A stretch of 64,000 nucleotides of DNA from Thiofaba sp039822285 (GTDB lineage Bacteria; Pseudomonadota; Gammaproteobacteria; Halothiobacillales; Halothiobacillaceae): assembly GCF_039822285.1 (NCBI RefSeq), contig NZ_JBAJEY010000001.1, positions 62,001-126,000 on the forward strand, written 5' to 3'. Position 1 is the stretch's first letter. Each line of letters begins with the position of its first letter. Below are positions 24,625 to 34,362 of this stretch, in pieces. Below the pieces are notes generated by a model that was given only the letters and a program-made list of their open reading frames with translations, was not told where the DNA came from and searched no databases. The position numbers were made by a program, and so were the translations under genes.

Positions 24625-24933
24625 TCAGCGGCCCCCGTAGGCGGCAACGGCGCGTGCCAGCATGCGGTGAGACCACAGCCCGCCGAACGGGATCAGGGCG
24701 GCAACAAACACCCCCGCGCCCTTGAGGGCGGGGAGATGACCGCGCAGTACGACCAGGGTAAGCACGCCCATGGTCCACAGGAACAGGGCGCCATGGATCG
24801 GGCCCACGATGGCGACGGCGATCGGCAGGCCGGCGAGGTGCTTGAGTGGCACGGCGATCAGGATCAGAGTGATGAGGGACGCGCCCTCGACCAGGGTCAT
24901 CAGGCTGAGGTGACGCAGGGGCCAGGGGGCCAT
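24625..24933 (-). CDS. DUF3817 integral membrane protein
   Basis: 102 residues from ATG 24933, chosen because GGGAG is correctly spaced before it. Three transmembrane helices. The pattern (LMTLVEGASLITLI, VGPIHGALFLWTMG, PFGGLWSHRML) is typical of DUF3817/YdzA-like proteins, with conserved Glu and His residues in the membrane. Function unknown. Downstream of, and in the same direction as, the peroxiredoxin gene, but separated by a terminator. Confidence 0.85.
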   Translation of the reverse strand: MAPWPLRHLSLMTLVEGASLITLILIAVPLKHLAGLPIAVAIVGPIHGALFLWTMGVLTLVVLRGHLPALKGAGVFVAALIPFGGLWSHRMLARAVAAYGGR

Positions 24934-24960
24934 GGATGTTCTCCCTTTGGTTGAAACGCG

Positions 24961-24978
24961 AAAAGCCCCGCGCGGGGC
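24961..24978 (-). terminator. Rho-independent terminator after peroxiredoxin gene
   Basis: On the minus strand GCCCC-GCGC-GGGGC is followed by TTTT, 24 bases downstream of the peroxiredoxin stop. Short but strong stem. Confidence 0.7.
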
Positions 24979-25001
24979 GGGGCTGAAGACCGAGCGTCTG
25001 A

Positions 25002-25646
25002 TCAGACGGACTTCTTGCAGAAGTACCAGTCGACGCACTCGTATTCGCCGCTGTTGAAGCGGCGCTCGGCCTCCTCGGCGGTGGCGGGCGGCGGGACGAT
25101 CACCTTGTCGCCCGGCTGCCAGCCCTCGGGGGTGGCCACGCCATGCTCGGTGGAGGTCTGCAGGGCCTTGACCAGGCGCAGGATCTCCGGGATGGAGCGG
25201 CCGTTACTCATCGGGTAGTACAGCATGGCACGCAGCACGCCGTTCGGGTCGATGATGAAGGTGGCGCGCACGGCCTGGGTGTCGGAGGCTCCCGGGTGGA
25301 CCATGCCGTAGGCCTTGGCCACGGTCATGGACAGGTCGGCGATGATCGGGAAGGTGATCTTGACGCCGAATTTCTCCTCGATGTTGCGATCCCAGGCGAT
25401 GTGCGAGTAGTGGCTGTCGATGGACAGGCCGAGCAGTTCGCAGTTGATGGCCTGGAAGTCCTTGTGCGCCTTGGCGAAGGCGGTGAACTCGGTGGTGCAC
25501 ACCGGGGTGAAGTCGGCCGGGTGGGAGAACAGGACCAGCCACTTGCCCGCGTAGTCGCTCAGGGTCTTGCGGCCGTAGGTGGTCGGTGCGTCGAACTCGG
25601 GGGCGCGCTCATTGAGGCGCGGGAGGGATACGATGGTCTCGGACAT
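25002..25646 (-). CDS. Peroxiredoxin, archaeal/Prx6-type with C-terminal Cys pair
   Basis: 214 residues; AGGAG precedes ATG 25646 by seven bases. The peroxidatic Cys is in the PVCTTE motif near residue 49 (FSHPADFTPVCTTE). The C-terminal arm ends with CVDWYFC, two further Cys spaced as in the archaeal thioredoxin peroxidases and their bacterial relatives. It reduces peroxides in the cytosol. A palindrome resembling an OxyR half-site lies about 105 bases upstream. The thiol donor is unknown. Confidence 0.93.
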   Translation of the reverse strand: MSETIVSLPRLNERAPEFDAPTTYGRKTLSDYAGKWLVLFSHPADFTPVCTTEFTAFAKAHKDFQAINCELLGLSIDSHYSHIAWDRNIEEKFGVKITFPIIADLSMTVAKAYGMVHPGASDTQAVRATFIIDPNGVLRAMLYYPMSNGRSIPEILRLVKALQTSTEHGVATPEGWQPGDKVIVPPPATAEEAERRFNSGEYECVDWYFCKKSV

Positions 25647-25751
25647 GTCATGTCTCCTGTGAGAGGTCGGTTCATCGCCCACTGCGTGGTGCGTGGATGA
25701 ACTATAGAAATTACTTTTCAATATATAAAATTGTATTTTGATATGGGGTCG

Positions 25752-25771
25752 ATAGGCATGGACTATGCCTA
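25752..25771. promoter_or_regulatory. Possible OxyR-type operator in divergent promoter region
   Basis: ATAG-N7-CTAT (25752-25766) fits one half of the OxyR consensus, and the same bases form TAGGCAT-N5-ATGCCTA, a perfect 7-bp inverted repeat (25753-25771). It stands in an AT-rich gap between the peroxiredoxin gene and the divergent ABC exporter. A second half-site is not evident, so assignment to OxyR is tentative. Confidence 0.4.
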
Positions 25772-25824
25772 GGCGATGACTCAATCCACGCGGTCCTTAG
25801 CAGGGCCGCCCTGCCTGGCCACAC

Positions 25825-26409
25825 ATGCTCCACGTACGCCACCTCTCCGGGCCCCATTTCGGCCCCATCGACTTGCGCCTCGCGCCGCGCGAACTGTTAT
25901 GCCTGTACGGCCCCTCCGGAGTCGGCAAGTCGCAGCTGATGCGCGCCCTGGCCGATCTCGACCCGCACGAGGGCGAAGTCCTTCTCGCCGATGTCCCTCA
26001 GCAGGCCGTCCGCCCCACCGAGTGGCGGCGTCAGGTGGCCTACCTGCCTGCCGAGAGCGGCTGGTGGGCACCTCGCGCCGGCCAGCACTTCGCCATGCCG
26101 CCCAGTCCGGAGGCGCTGGCCGCACTGGGGCTGACGCCGGACATCCTCGAGCGCGAGGTGGAAGGCCTCTCCACCGGAGAGCGCCAGCGTCTCGGCCTGC
26201 TGCGCATGCTCGAGCAGCGCCCGCGCGTCCTGCTGCTGGACGAGCCTTCCGCCAATCTCGATCCCGAAAGCACCTTGCTGATGGAGGCGTGCATTCGGCG
26301 CTATCTGGACGAGACGCAGGCGGCTGCGATCTGGGTCAGCCATGACCCCGCTCAGCGTGGTCGGATCGCGGATCGCAGCATCGAATTGAAGGCGAGGGGG
26401 GTGGCATGA
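25825..26409 (+). CDS. ABC transporter ATP-binding protein, FetA-like
   Basis: 194 residues. Walker A GPSGVGKSQLM, signature LSTGERQRLGLLR, Walker B VLLLDEPSANLDPES and the H-loop WVSHDP are intact. It is unusually short, as in YbbL/FetA. It overlaps the permease gene by four bases (ATGA), and that permease is FetB/YbbM-like, so the pair is probably an iron exporter or peroxide-resistance transporter. Location beside a peroxiredoxin fits, since E. coli FetAB is linked to oxidative stress. Confidence 0.85.
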   Translation: MLHVRHLSGPHFGPIDLRLAPRELLCLYGPSGVGKSQLMRALADLDPHEGEVLLADVPQQAVRPTEWRRQVAYLPAESGWWAPRAGQHFAMPPSPEALAALGLTPDILEREVEGLSTGERQRLGLLRMLEQRPRVLLLDEPSANLDPESTLLMEACIRRYLDETQAAAIWVSHDPAQRGRIADRSIELKARGVA

Positions 26410-27203
26410 ACCTGATCGAGCTGACGGCCTCTGACCTCGGGTTGGCCGCCGGGCTGGTGCTGCTGCTGGGCATTTTGATCAGCCTCAATGGCCTCGGGCT
26501 GACCCGCTCCCTGTACGTGTCCACGGTGCGCATGACGGTGCAGCTCCTGCTCGTGGGGCTGGTGCTGGAGGCCCTGTTCAGTGCCGATCACCCCTTCTGG
26601 GTCGGGGGGATGGGCGTGGTGATGCTTCTGCTTGCGGGCTGGGAGGTGATGGCGCGCCAGCAGCGCCGTATCCGCGGCGGCGCGGGCTACCTGATCGGCG
26701 TGGCGGCCATGGCCCTGCCGGCCTTCACCCTCACCCTGATGGCGCTGGTGGTGATCATCAAGGTCCACCCCTGGTACACCCCGCAGTACGCCATCCCGCT
26801 GCTGGGCATGATCCTTGGCAATACCATGACCGGCATCGGCCTCGGGCTGAACAGTCTGACCCGCGGCGCGGCGGCCGGGCGGCAAGCGATCGAGGCTCAG
26901 CTGCTGCTGGGCTTCGATGCGCGCCGCGCCTCGCGCAGCCTGAGGCGAGACAGCCTGCACACCGCGCTGGTTCCAACCATCAACATGCTTGCCGTCGCGG
27001 GCATCGTCAGCTTGCCGGGCATGATGACCGGGCAGATCCTCTCCGGCACGCCCCCGCTGGAGGCGGTCAAGTACCAGATCATGATCCTGATGCTGATCGC
27101 CAGCGCGACAGGCATGGGCGCCATGCTGGCGATCGAGCTGGGTGCCCGCCGTCTGTTCGACGAACGCCAGCGTCTGCGCCTCGACCGTCTTGCCCAGTCG
27201 TGA
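26406..27203 (+). CDS. ABC transporter permease, FetB/YbbM-like
   Basis: 265 residues with about seven transmembrane helices. UPF0014-type sequence features include RMTVQLLLVGLVLE, PLLGMILGNTMTGIGLGLN and SLPGMMTGQILSG, matching FetB, the membrane partner of FetA that exports iron. Translationally coupled to the ATPase gene. A ROK kinase gene follows in the same direction after 52 bases. Confidence 0.88.
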   Translation: MNLIELTASDLGLAAGLVLLLGILISLNGLGLTRSLYVSTVRMTVQLLLVGLVLEALFSADHPFWVGGMGVVMLLLAGWEVMARQQRRIRGGAGYLIGVAAMALPAFTLTLMALVVIIKVHPWYTPQYAIPLLGMILGNTMTGIGLGLNSLTRGAAAGRQAIEAQLLLGFDARRASRSLRRDSLHTALVPTINMLAVAGIVSLPGMMTGQILSGTPPLEAVKYQIMILMLIASATGMGAMLAIELGARRLFDERQRLRLDRLAQS

Positions 27204-27255
27204 GTGCCGGGACATGGTTCTCAAATCGCAGCCATCCAATGAAGGGGAGCGATCT

Positions 27256-28152
27256 ATGCGCATGGGGATTGATCTCGGCGGCACCAAGATCGAGGCCGTC
27301 GTGCTGGACGATACAGGATCGGTGCGCTTCCGCGAGCGGGTGCCGACCCCACAGGGGGATTACGCGGGGACGCTGGCGGCGATCGGGGGCCTGGTGGCCC
27401 GCGCCGAGCGGGCGGTCGGGCAGACCTGCACGGTGGGCATCGGGACGCCGGGGGCGATCTCGCCCGCGAGCGGCTTGATGAAGAACAGTAATTCGACCGT
27501 GCTCAATGGCAAGCCACTCAAGCAGGACCTGGAGCAGCTTTTGGGGCGAGAGATACGCATGGCCAACGACGCCAACTGCTTCGCCCTGTCCGAGGCGGTG
27601 GATGGTGCTGCGGCCGGGGCGGAGGTGGTGTTCGGCGTGATCGTCGGCACCGGCTGCGGTGCGGGCGTGGTGGTGCGCGGCCATGCCCTGACCGGCCCCA
27701 ATGCCATCGCCGGGGAGTGGGGACACAACCCGCTGCCCTGGCCGACGGATGAGGAGCGACCGGGGCCCGCCTGTTACTGCGGCAAGCACGGCTGCATCGA
27801 GACCTGGCTGTCCGGTACCGGCCTTGCGAACGTATTCGTAGCGGAAACCGGGGAGAGGCTTCAGGCGCCCGGGATCGTGGCTCGTGCCGAGGCTGGGGAT
27901 GCCGTGTGCGAGGCTGCCCTGCAGCGTTACGAGGATCGCATGGCGCGGAGTCTGGCACACGTCATCAATATCCTCGACCCGGACGTGATCGTGCTCGGCG
28001 GTGGGATGTCCAACGTGCGCCGCCTGTATGACAACGTGCCGAAGCTGTGGGGCCGGTACGTGTTTTCCGACCGGGTCGCTACCCGTCTCCTCGCCCCCCT
28101 GCATGGCGACTCCAGCGGTGTGCGCGGCGCGGCCTGGCTGTGGTCCATGTGA
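27256..28152 (+). CDS. ROK-family sugar kinase (fructokinase/NagK/Mak type)
   Basis: 298 residues; GGGGAG at 27244-27249 supports ATG 27256. ATP-binding phosphate 1 motif DLGGTKIEAV, substrate-binding NDANCFALSEA, EWGHNPLPWP, and the ROK zinc site CYCGKHGCIETWLSG are all clear. It phosphorylates a hexose (fructose, mannose, glucose or N-acetylglucosamine); sequence alone does not settle which. It is the last gene in its direction before a repeat. Confidence 0.88.
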   Translation: MRMGIDLGGTKIEAVVLDDTGSVRFRERVPTPQGDYAGTLAAIGGLVARAERAVGQTCTVGIGTPGAISPASGLMKNSNSTVLNGKPLKQDLEQLLGREIRMANDANCFALSEAVDGAAAGAEVVFGVIVGTGCGAGVVVRGHALTGPNAIAGEWGHNPLPWPTDEERPGPACYCGKHGCIETWLSGTGLANVFVAETGERLQAPGIVARAEAGDAVCEAALQRYEDRMARSLAHVINILDPDVIVLGGGMSNVRRLYDNVPKLWGRYVFSDRVATRLLAPLHGDSSGVRGAAWLWSM

Positions 28153-28215
28153 CATGCGCGGAACCTGGGGCGTCCTGCGCTGCCAAAGAGAACAATGAGA
28201 TGGTCTGAGCACGAC

Positions 28216-28282
28216 GTGCCTGTCGCGGCGAGGGCGCCGCTCCTACGCGAGCCTTCAGAGCGATGGGGCAGGTTCATGCGAT
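28216..28282. repeat. Partial REP-like repeat, copy 4, with conserved 3' flank
   Basis: Contains the right arm only, GCCTGTCGCGGCGAGGG followed by CGCCGCTCCTAC, then a flank (GCGAGCCTTCAGAGCGATG... to CATGCGATG) that matches the flank of copy 3. The left GTAGGAGGCCC arm is absent. Lies between the ROK kinase and DsrE-like genes. Confidence 0.75.
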
Positions 28283-28367
28283 GGCCCTGAGGACGGGAGG
28301 ATGGGGCCCCGCGCCTCATAGACCGGACTTTTGGTATAGTTCCGAAAAATTGATAAGGAGTCCCTGG

Positions 28368-28862
28368 ATGAGCAACGCCCGCCGCCGATTTCTGACCGGT
28401 CTTCCCGCCGTGGGGGCCCTGTTCGGTCTTTCCTCCGCCGTGCAGGCTGCCGAAGCCAAGAAGGAGGCCAAGAAGGGCGAGCGTTTCCCTGGGGATCCGC
28501 CCGAACACAAGATCGTCTACCAGCTCAACCACTCCGAGTGGGAGTACATCGAGCACATTCTCAACTCGATCAGCGCCATGCTGACCAAGTACGAGGACAA
28601 TGTGTCGATCGCGGTGGTGGTGTTCGGCTCGGGGATCCACCTGCTCGCCAAGAACCCGAAGCGTGACATCCCGGCCATCCTGCGCCAGCGCGTCGAGTCC
28701 CAGGCCAAGAACTACGGCGTGAAGTACATCGCCTGTGGCAACACCATGAAGACCATCGGCTGGGAAAAGTCCGATATGCTGGACTTCGCCCAGGTCGAGG
28801 AAGTCGGCGCCGCGGCCATCATGGAGCTGCAGGAGAAAGGCTACGCCTATCTTGCGTGGTAA
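28368..28862 (+). CDS. Tat-exported DsrE/F-like protein
   Basis: 164 residues; AAGGAG at 28355-28360 precedes ATG 28368. The N-terminus has a twin-arginine signal (RRRFLTG, then GLPAVGALFGLSSAVQA, cleavage after QAA). The mature part resembles DsrE/DsrF-type sulfur-relay or intracellular sulfur oxidation proteins (HKIVYQLN, AVVVFGSGIHLLA), with a conserved Cys in YIACGNTMK. The family carries persulfide on such a Cys. A periplasmic member is unusual for DsrE itself but common for a Tat-linked subfamily of unknown role. A terminator follows. Confidence 0.85.
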   Translation: MSNARRRFLTGLPAVGALFGLSSAVQAAEAKKEAKKGERFPGDPPEHKIVYQLNHSEWEYIEHILNSISAMLTKYEDNVSIAVVVFGSGIHLLAKNPKRDIPAILRQRVESQAKNYGVKYIACGNTMKTIGWEKSDMLDFAQVEEVGAAAIMELQEKGYAYLAW

Positions 28863-28885
28863 CCCCCTGCCGATGCCGCGCATGA

Positions 28886-28906
28886 GCCCGGTCCGCCGGG
28901 CTTTTG
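28886..28906 (+). terminator. Rho-independent terminator after DsrE-like gene
   Basis: AGCCCGG-TCCG-CCGGGCT followed by TTTT, 23 bases after the stop. Perfect 7-bp stem. Confidence 0.85.
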
Positions 28907-28929
28907 CTTGAACAGAACAAGCCCATCGT

Positions 28930-29973
28930 GTGAGCCTCCGCATGCAGATCACCCTGACCCGTCCTGACGACTGGCACATCCACCTGCGCGACGGCGCCAT
29001 GCTCAAGGCGGTGCTGCCTGACGTGGCGCGCGAGTTTGCCCGCGCCATCGTCATGCCCAATCTCGTCCCGCCGGTGGTGATCACCGAGGATGCACGGGCG
29101 TACCGTGAGCGTATCCTCGCCGCGCTGCCTGCGGGAGCCTCCTTCCAGCCGCTGATGACCCTCTACCTCACCGGCAACACGCCGCCCGAGGAGATCGCCC
29201 GCGCCAAGGCGAGTGGCATCGTCCATGCCGTCAAGCTGTATCCGGCCGGGGCGACCACCAACTCCGACCGCGGGGTGACCGACATCCGCGCGGTCTACCC
29301 GGTGTTCGAGGCTATGCAGCGCGAGGGCATGGTGCTGTGCGTGCATGGCGAGGTGGTCGATCCGGGCGTGGACATCTTCGATCGCGAGAAGGTCTTTATC
29401 GACCGTGTGCTCGCGCCCCTGCTGCGTGATTTTCCTGAGCTGAAGGTGGTGATGGAGCACATCACCACCCGCGATGCCGCCGAGTTCGTCAAGGCGGCCC
29501 CGGCCAATGTCGGCGCCACCATCACCGCCCACCACCTGCTGTACAACCGCAACGCCATGCTGGTCGGCGGTATCCGTCCGCACTACTACTGCCTGCCGAT
29601 CCTCAAGCGCGAGGAGCACCGCCAGGCGCTGGTGGCGGCGGCCACCAGCGGCAACCCGAAGTTCTTCCTCGGCACCGACAGCGCGCCGCACCCGAAGAAC
29701 GCCAAGGAGTCGAGCTGCGGTTGTGCCGGATGCTACACCGCGCACGCCGCCATCGAGCTGTACGCCGAGGCCTTTGACCAGGCGGGGGCCTTGGGGCGGC
29801 TGGAGGGCTTTGCCAGCCACTTCGGCGCGGATTTCTACGGCCTGCCGCGCAATGAGGGCCGCATCACGCTGGTGAAGGAGGCGTGGACCGCGCCGGCCCC
29901 GATCGAGGTCGAACCGGGCGTGGAGCTGGTGCCCCTGCGCACGGGCGAGGCTCTGCACTGGCGCCTGACGTGA
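28930..29973 (+). CDS. pyrC: Dihydroorotase, type II
   Basis: 347 residues from GTG 28930; an ATG at 28942 is an alternative. Metal ligands HIHLRDG, the carbamylated Lys in HAVKLYPAGATTNSD, His of CVHGEVVD and MEHITTRDA, and the catalytic GTDSAPH are all present, as in E. coli PyrC. It closes N-carbamoyl-aspartate to dihydroorotate in pyrimidine synthesis. No clear ribosome site. Its stop overlaps the rnt start (GTGA). Confidence 0.96.
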   Translation: MSLRMQITLTRPDDWHIHLRDGAMLKAVLPDVAREFARAIVMPNLVPPVVITEDARAYRERILAALPAGASFQPLMTLYLTGNTPPEEIARAKASGIVHAVKLYPAGATTNSDRGVTDIRAVYPVFEAMQREGMVLCVHGEVVDPGVDIFDREKVFIDRVLAPLLRDFPELKVVMEHITTRDAAEFVKAAPANVGATITAHHLLYNRNAMLVGGIRPHYYCLPILKREEHRQALVAAATSGNPKFFLGTDSAPHPKNAKESSCGCAGCYTAHAAIELYAEAFDQAGALGRLEGFASHFGADFYGLPRNEGRITLVKEAWTAPAPIEVEPGVELVPLRTGEALHWRLT

Positions 29974-30674
29974 GCGAGCACGGCAAGGGCCTGATGGCTG
30001 CCCGTTTCCGCGGCTTTCTTCCGGTGGTCGTGGACATGGAGATGGGCGGCTTCGAGGCCTCCACCGACGCGGTGCTGGAGATGGGGGCCGTGATCCTCGG
30101 CTTCGATGCCGAGGGACGACTGGGGGCGGGGGAGCAGGTCGGTGTGCACGTGGCGCCGTTTGCAGGGGCACGCATCCTTGAGGAGGCGCTGAAGGTCAAC
30201 AAGATCGACCCGTTCAATCCGCTGCGCCATGCTGTGGAGGAGCGTGAGGCGCTGGACCTGATCTTTGCCCCCATTCGCCGCGCGATGAAGGAAGAGGGCT
30301 GCAAGCGCGCCGTGCTGGTCGGCCACAACGCCCATTTCGACCTCGGTTTCCTCAACGCCATGGTGGCCCGCACCGGGCACAAGCGGAATCCCTTCCATCC
30401 GTTCACGGTGTTCGACACCGCCACGCTGTCCGGTCTCGCCTACGGCCAGACGGTGCTGGCCAAGGCCTGCGCCGAGGCGGGGCTGGCGTGGGATGGCAAG
30501 CAGGCGCACGGTGCCCTCTACGATGCCCAGATGACTGCCCAGCTCTTCTGCGGCATCGTCAATGCCTGGAGCGAACATATCCGCCCGCCTCAGCATTTCC
30601 TGCCAGCGGCTTTGGGACATGCTGAAAAACCTGGAATGGGACACGTTCCCTCCCCCCTGGTGGGGGAGGGTTAG
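29970..30674 (+). CDS. rnt: Ribonuclease T
   Basis: 234 residues from GTG 29970, coupled to pyrC. DEDDh exonuclease residues are present: DME in VVVDMEMGGF, D in GHNAHFDLGFLN, and H and D in HGALYDAQMTAQLF. It trims the 3' ends of tRNA and 5S rRNA. The aligned start (ARFRGFLPVV) matches E. coli RNase T. The final residues VPSPLVGEG and the stop are encoded by an inserted GC-rich repeat, so the native C-terminus was probably different. Confidence 0.95.
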   Translation: MSEHGKGLMAARFRGFLPVVVDMEMGGFEASTDAVLEMGAVILGFDAEGRLGAGEQVGVHVAPFAGARILEEALKVNKIDPFNPLRHAVEEREALDLIFAPIRRAMKEEGCKRAVLVGHNAHFDLGFLNAMVARTGHKRNPFHPFTVFDTATLSGLAYGQTVLAKACAEAGLAWDGKQAHGALYDAQMTAQLFCGIVNAWSEHIRPPQHFLPAALGHAEKPGMGHVPSPLVGEG

Positions 30675-30749
30675 GGAGAGGGGGGCAACGGGTTATCACC
30701 CTCTCCCCCAACCCCTCCCCCTTTAAGGGGGAGGGGAGAATGATTGGTT
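30646..30749. repeat. GC-rich compound inverted repeat, PSPLxGEG type, copy 3
   Basis: CCCTCCCCCCTGGTGGGGGAGGG, GAGAGGGGGG, spacer, CACCCTCTCCCCC and CCCCTCCCCCTTTAAGGGGGAGGGG. The same architecture as copy 1 at 17191-17295. The first arm lies inside the rnt reading frame and sets its end; the rest fills the gap to the convergent ppsA gene. Confidence 0.9.
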
Positions 30750-30768
30750 CAGCGCCTCCTTAGCCGTT

Positions 30769-33141
<2,373 letters not shown>

Positions 33142-33233
33142 GCGGGTCTCCCTGCTGATCCATCATTGCCCCACCAGCATAGCCCAGTCGCGCACGAAGG
33201 GTTTTGTCATCTGGGCGATGGCGCAATTTGGCC

Positions 33234-33261
33234 TTGACAAGGACGGTGAGATGTCTATAAT
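33234..33261 (+). promoter_or_regulatory. Sigma-70 promoter of initiator tRNA gene
   Basis: Perfect TTGACA (33234-33239) and TATAAT (33256-33261) with a 16-base spacer, then a GC-rich discriminator (GCCTCCC) typical of stable RNA promoters under stringent control. It lies 13 bases before the tRNA. Confidence 0.9.
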
Positions 33262-33274
33262 GCCTCCCATCGAA

Positions 33275-33351
<77 letters not shown>

Positions 33352-33368
33352 CCATTTGATTGCATGAG

Positions 33369-33392
33369 GCCGTCCAATTTGGACGGCTTTTT
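33369..33392 (+). terminator. Rho-independent terminator of the tRNA gene
   Basis: GCCGTCC-AATTT-GGACGGC followed by TTTTT, 17 bases after the tRNA. Perfect 7-bp stem. Confidence 0.9.
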
Positions 33393-33528
33393 GCATTTCT
33401 GCATTCGCATCATCTTCTCGATGCGCAGGCCAGCCCGCCGTGAGCGGCCTGCAGCCGCCCCGCAGGGGGGGCATGGAGCCTTTGCCCACGCTTCCCTCCA
33501 TCCCTCCAGGGCGGCGACAATCGACTCC

Positions 33529-34362
33529 ATGAGTGTTGTCATTTTTGTTTTCGCCATCCTTGCAGTGCTCGCGGCCTGGTTGCCGATCGGGCGGTATGGT
33601 CGCCTGGGACTGGCTGGTGTGGTGGCGCTGGCGGGATTCGGCCTTGGAGTGATCGGGGGCGAGGGGCTGGCCGCTCTGCTCGTTCTGCTACTGATGGCCT
33701 GGCGCCTTCAGCCCGATGCGCGGGCAGTCAGCGGGCTGGTCTTCGCGTTGCTGGCGCTGGCGATGGGGTTCGGCCTGCTGCCTGGATTCACGCAGGTCGT
33801 GGTGTTCGGACCGGAGGCCATCAAACCTGGCTCAGAAGCCTATGTGCGCGGGGTGAGCCTCGGACTGGTCGCGATCACGCTGCTTCTGCTCGCCATGCAT
33901 CCGCTGGGGGGCCGTTGGGCGAGCGCAGTCCGGGCGATCCGGCTGGGTGTGGGGGTGGGGCTGCTGACTGCGATACCCGCACTCGGGGCGGGCTACCTGC
34001 TGGGCGACCTGGCTTTTGCGCCCGGCCTCCCCGGGGCGGCGTTCATCCTGATGTGGCTGGGTGGGCAGGTGCTGACGCTGGCGATGGAGGAGGGTTTCTT
34101 CCGGGGGTTCCTGCAGCGTCATCTGGTCCGCCATGTCCCGGTGGCTGTCGCCATCGTCCTCGCCGGTGTACTGTTTGGGCTGGCGCATTTCGCGGGCGGC
34201 TTGAGCTGGATCATCGGCGCAAGCATCGCCGGCGTGGGGTACGGGATTGCGTATCATCTGGGCCGCTCAAGGCTTGAGGCCTCGATGGCCGCCCATCTGA
34301 CGGTCAACCTGTTGCACCTCTCCCTGTTCAGTTATCCGATGCTTGCCGGTCTTGCTGGATGA
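33529..34362 (+). CDS. CPBP family intramembrane metalloprotease
   Basis: 277 residues from ATG 33529. Eight or so transmembrane helices with the CPBP/Abi motifs near the C-terminus: EEGFFRGFLQ (EExxxR), GLAHFAGG (FxxxH-like) and HLTVNLLHL (HxxxN). These residues form a metal site in type II CAAX prenyl proteases. Bacterial substrates are mostly unknown. Its stop overlaps the TonB receptor start (ATGA), so the two are coupled. Confidence 0.85.
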   Translation: MSVVIFVFAILAVLAAWLPIGRYGRLGLAGVVALAGFGLGVIGGEGLAALLVLLLMAWRLQPDARAVSGLVFALLALAMGFGLLPGFTQVVVFGPEAIKPGSEAYVRGVSLGLVAITLLLLAMHPLGGRWASAVRAIRLGVGVGLLTAIPALGAGYLLGDLAFAPGLPGAAFILMWLGGQVLTLAMEEGFFRGFLQRHLVRHVPVAVAIVLAGVLFGLAHFAGGLSWIIGASIAGVGYGIAYHLGRSRLEASMAAHLTVNLLHLSLFSYPMLAGLAG

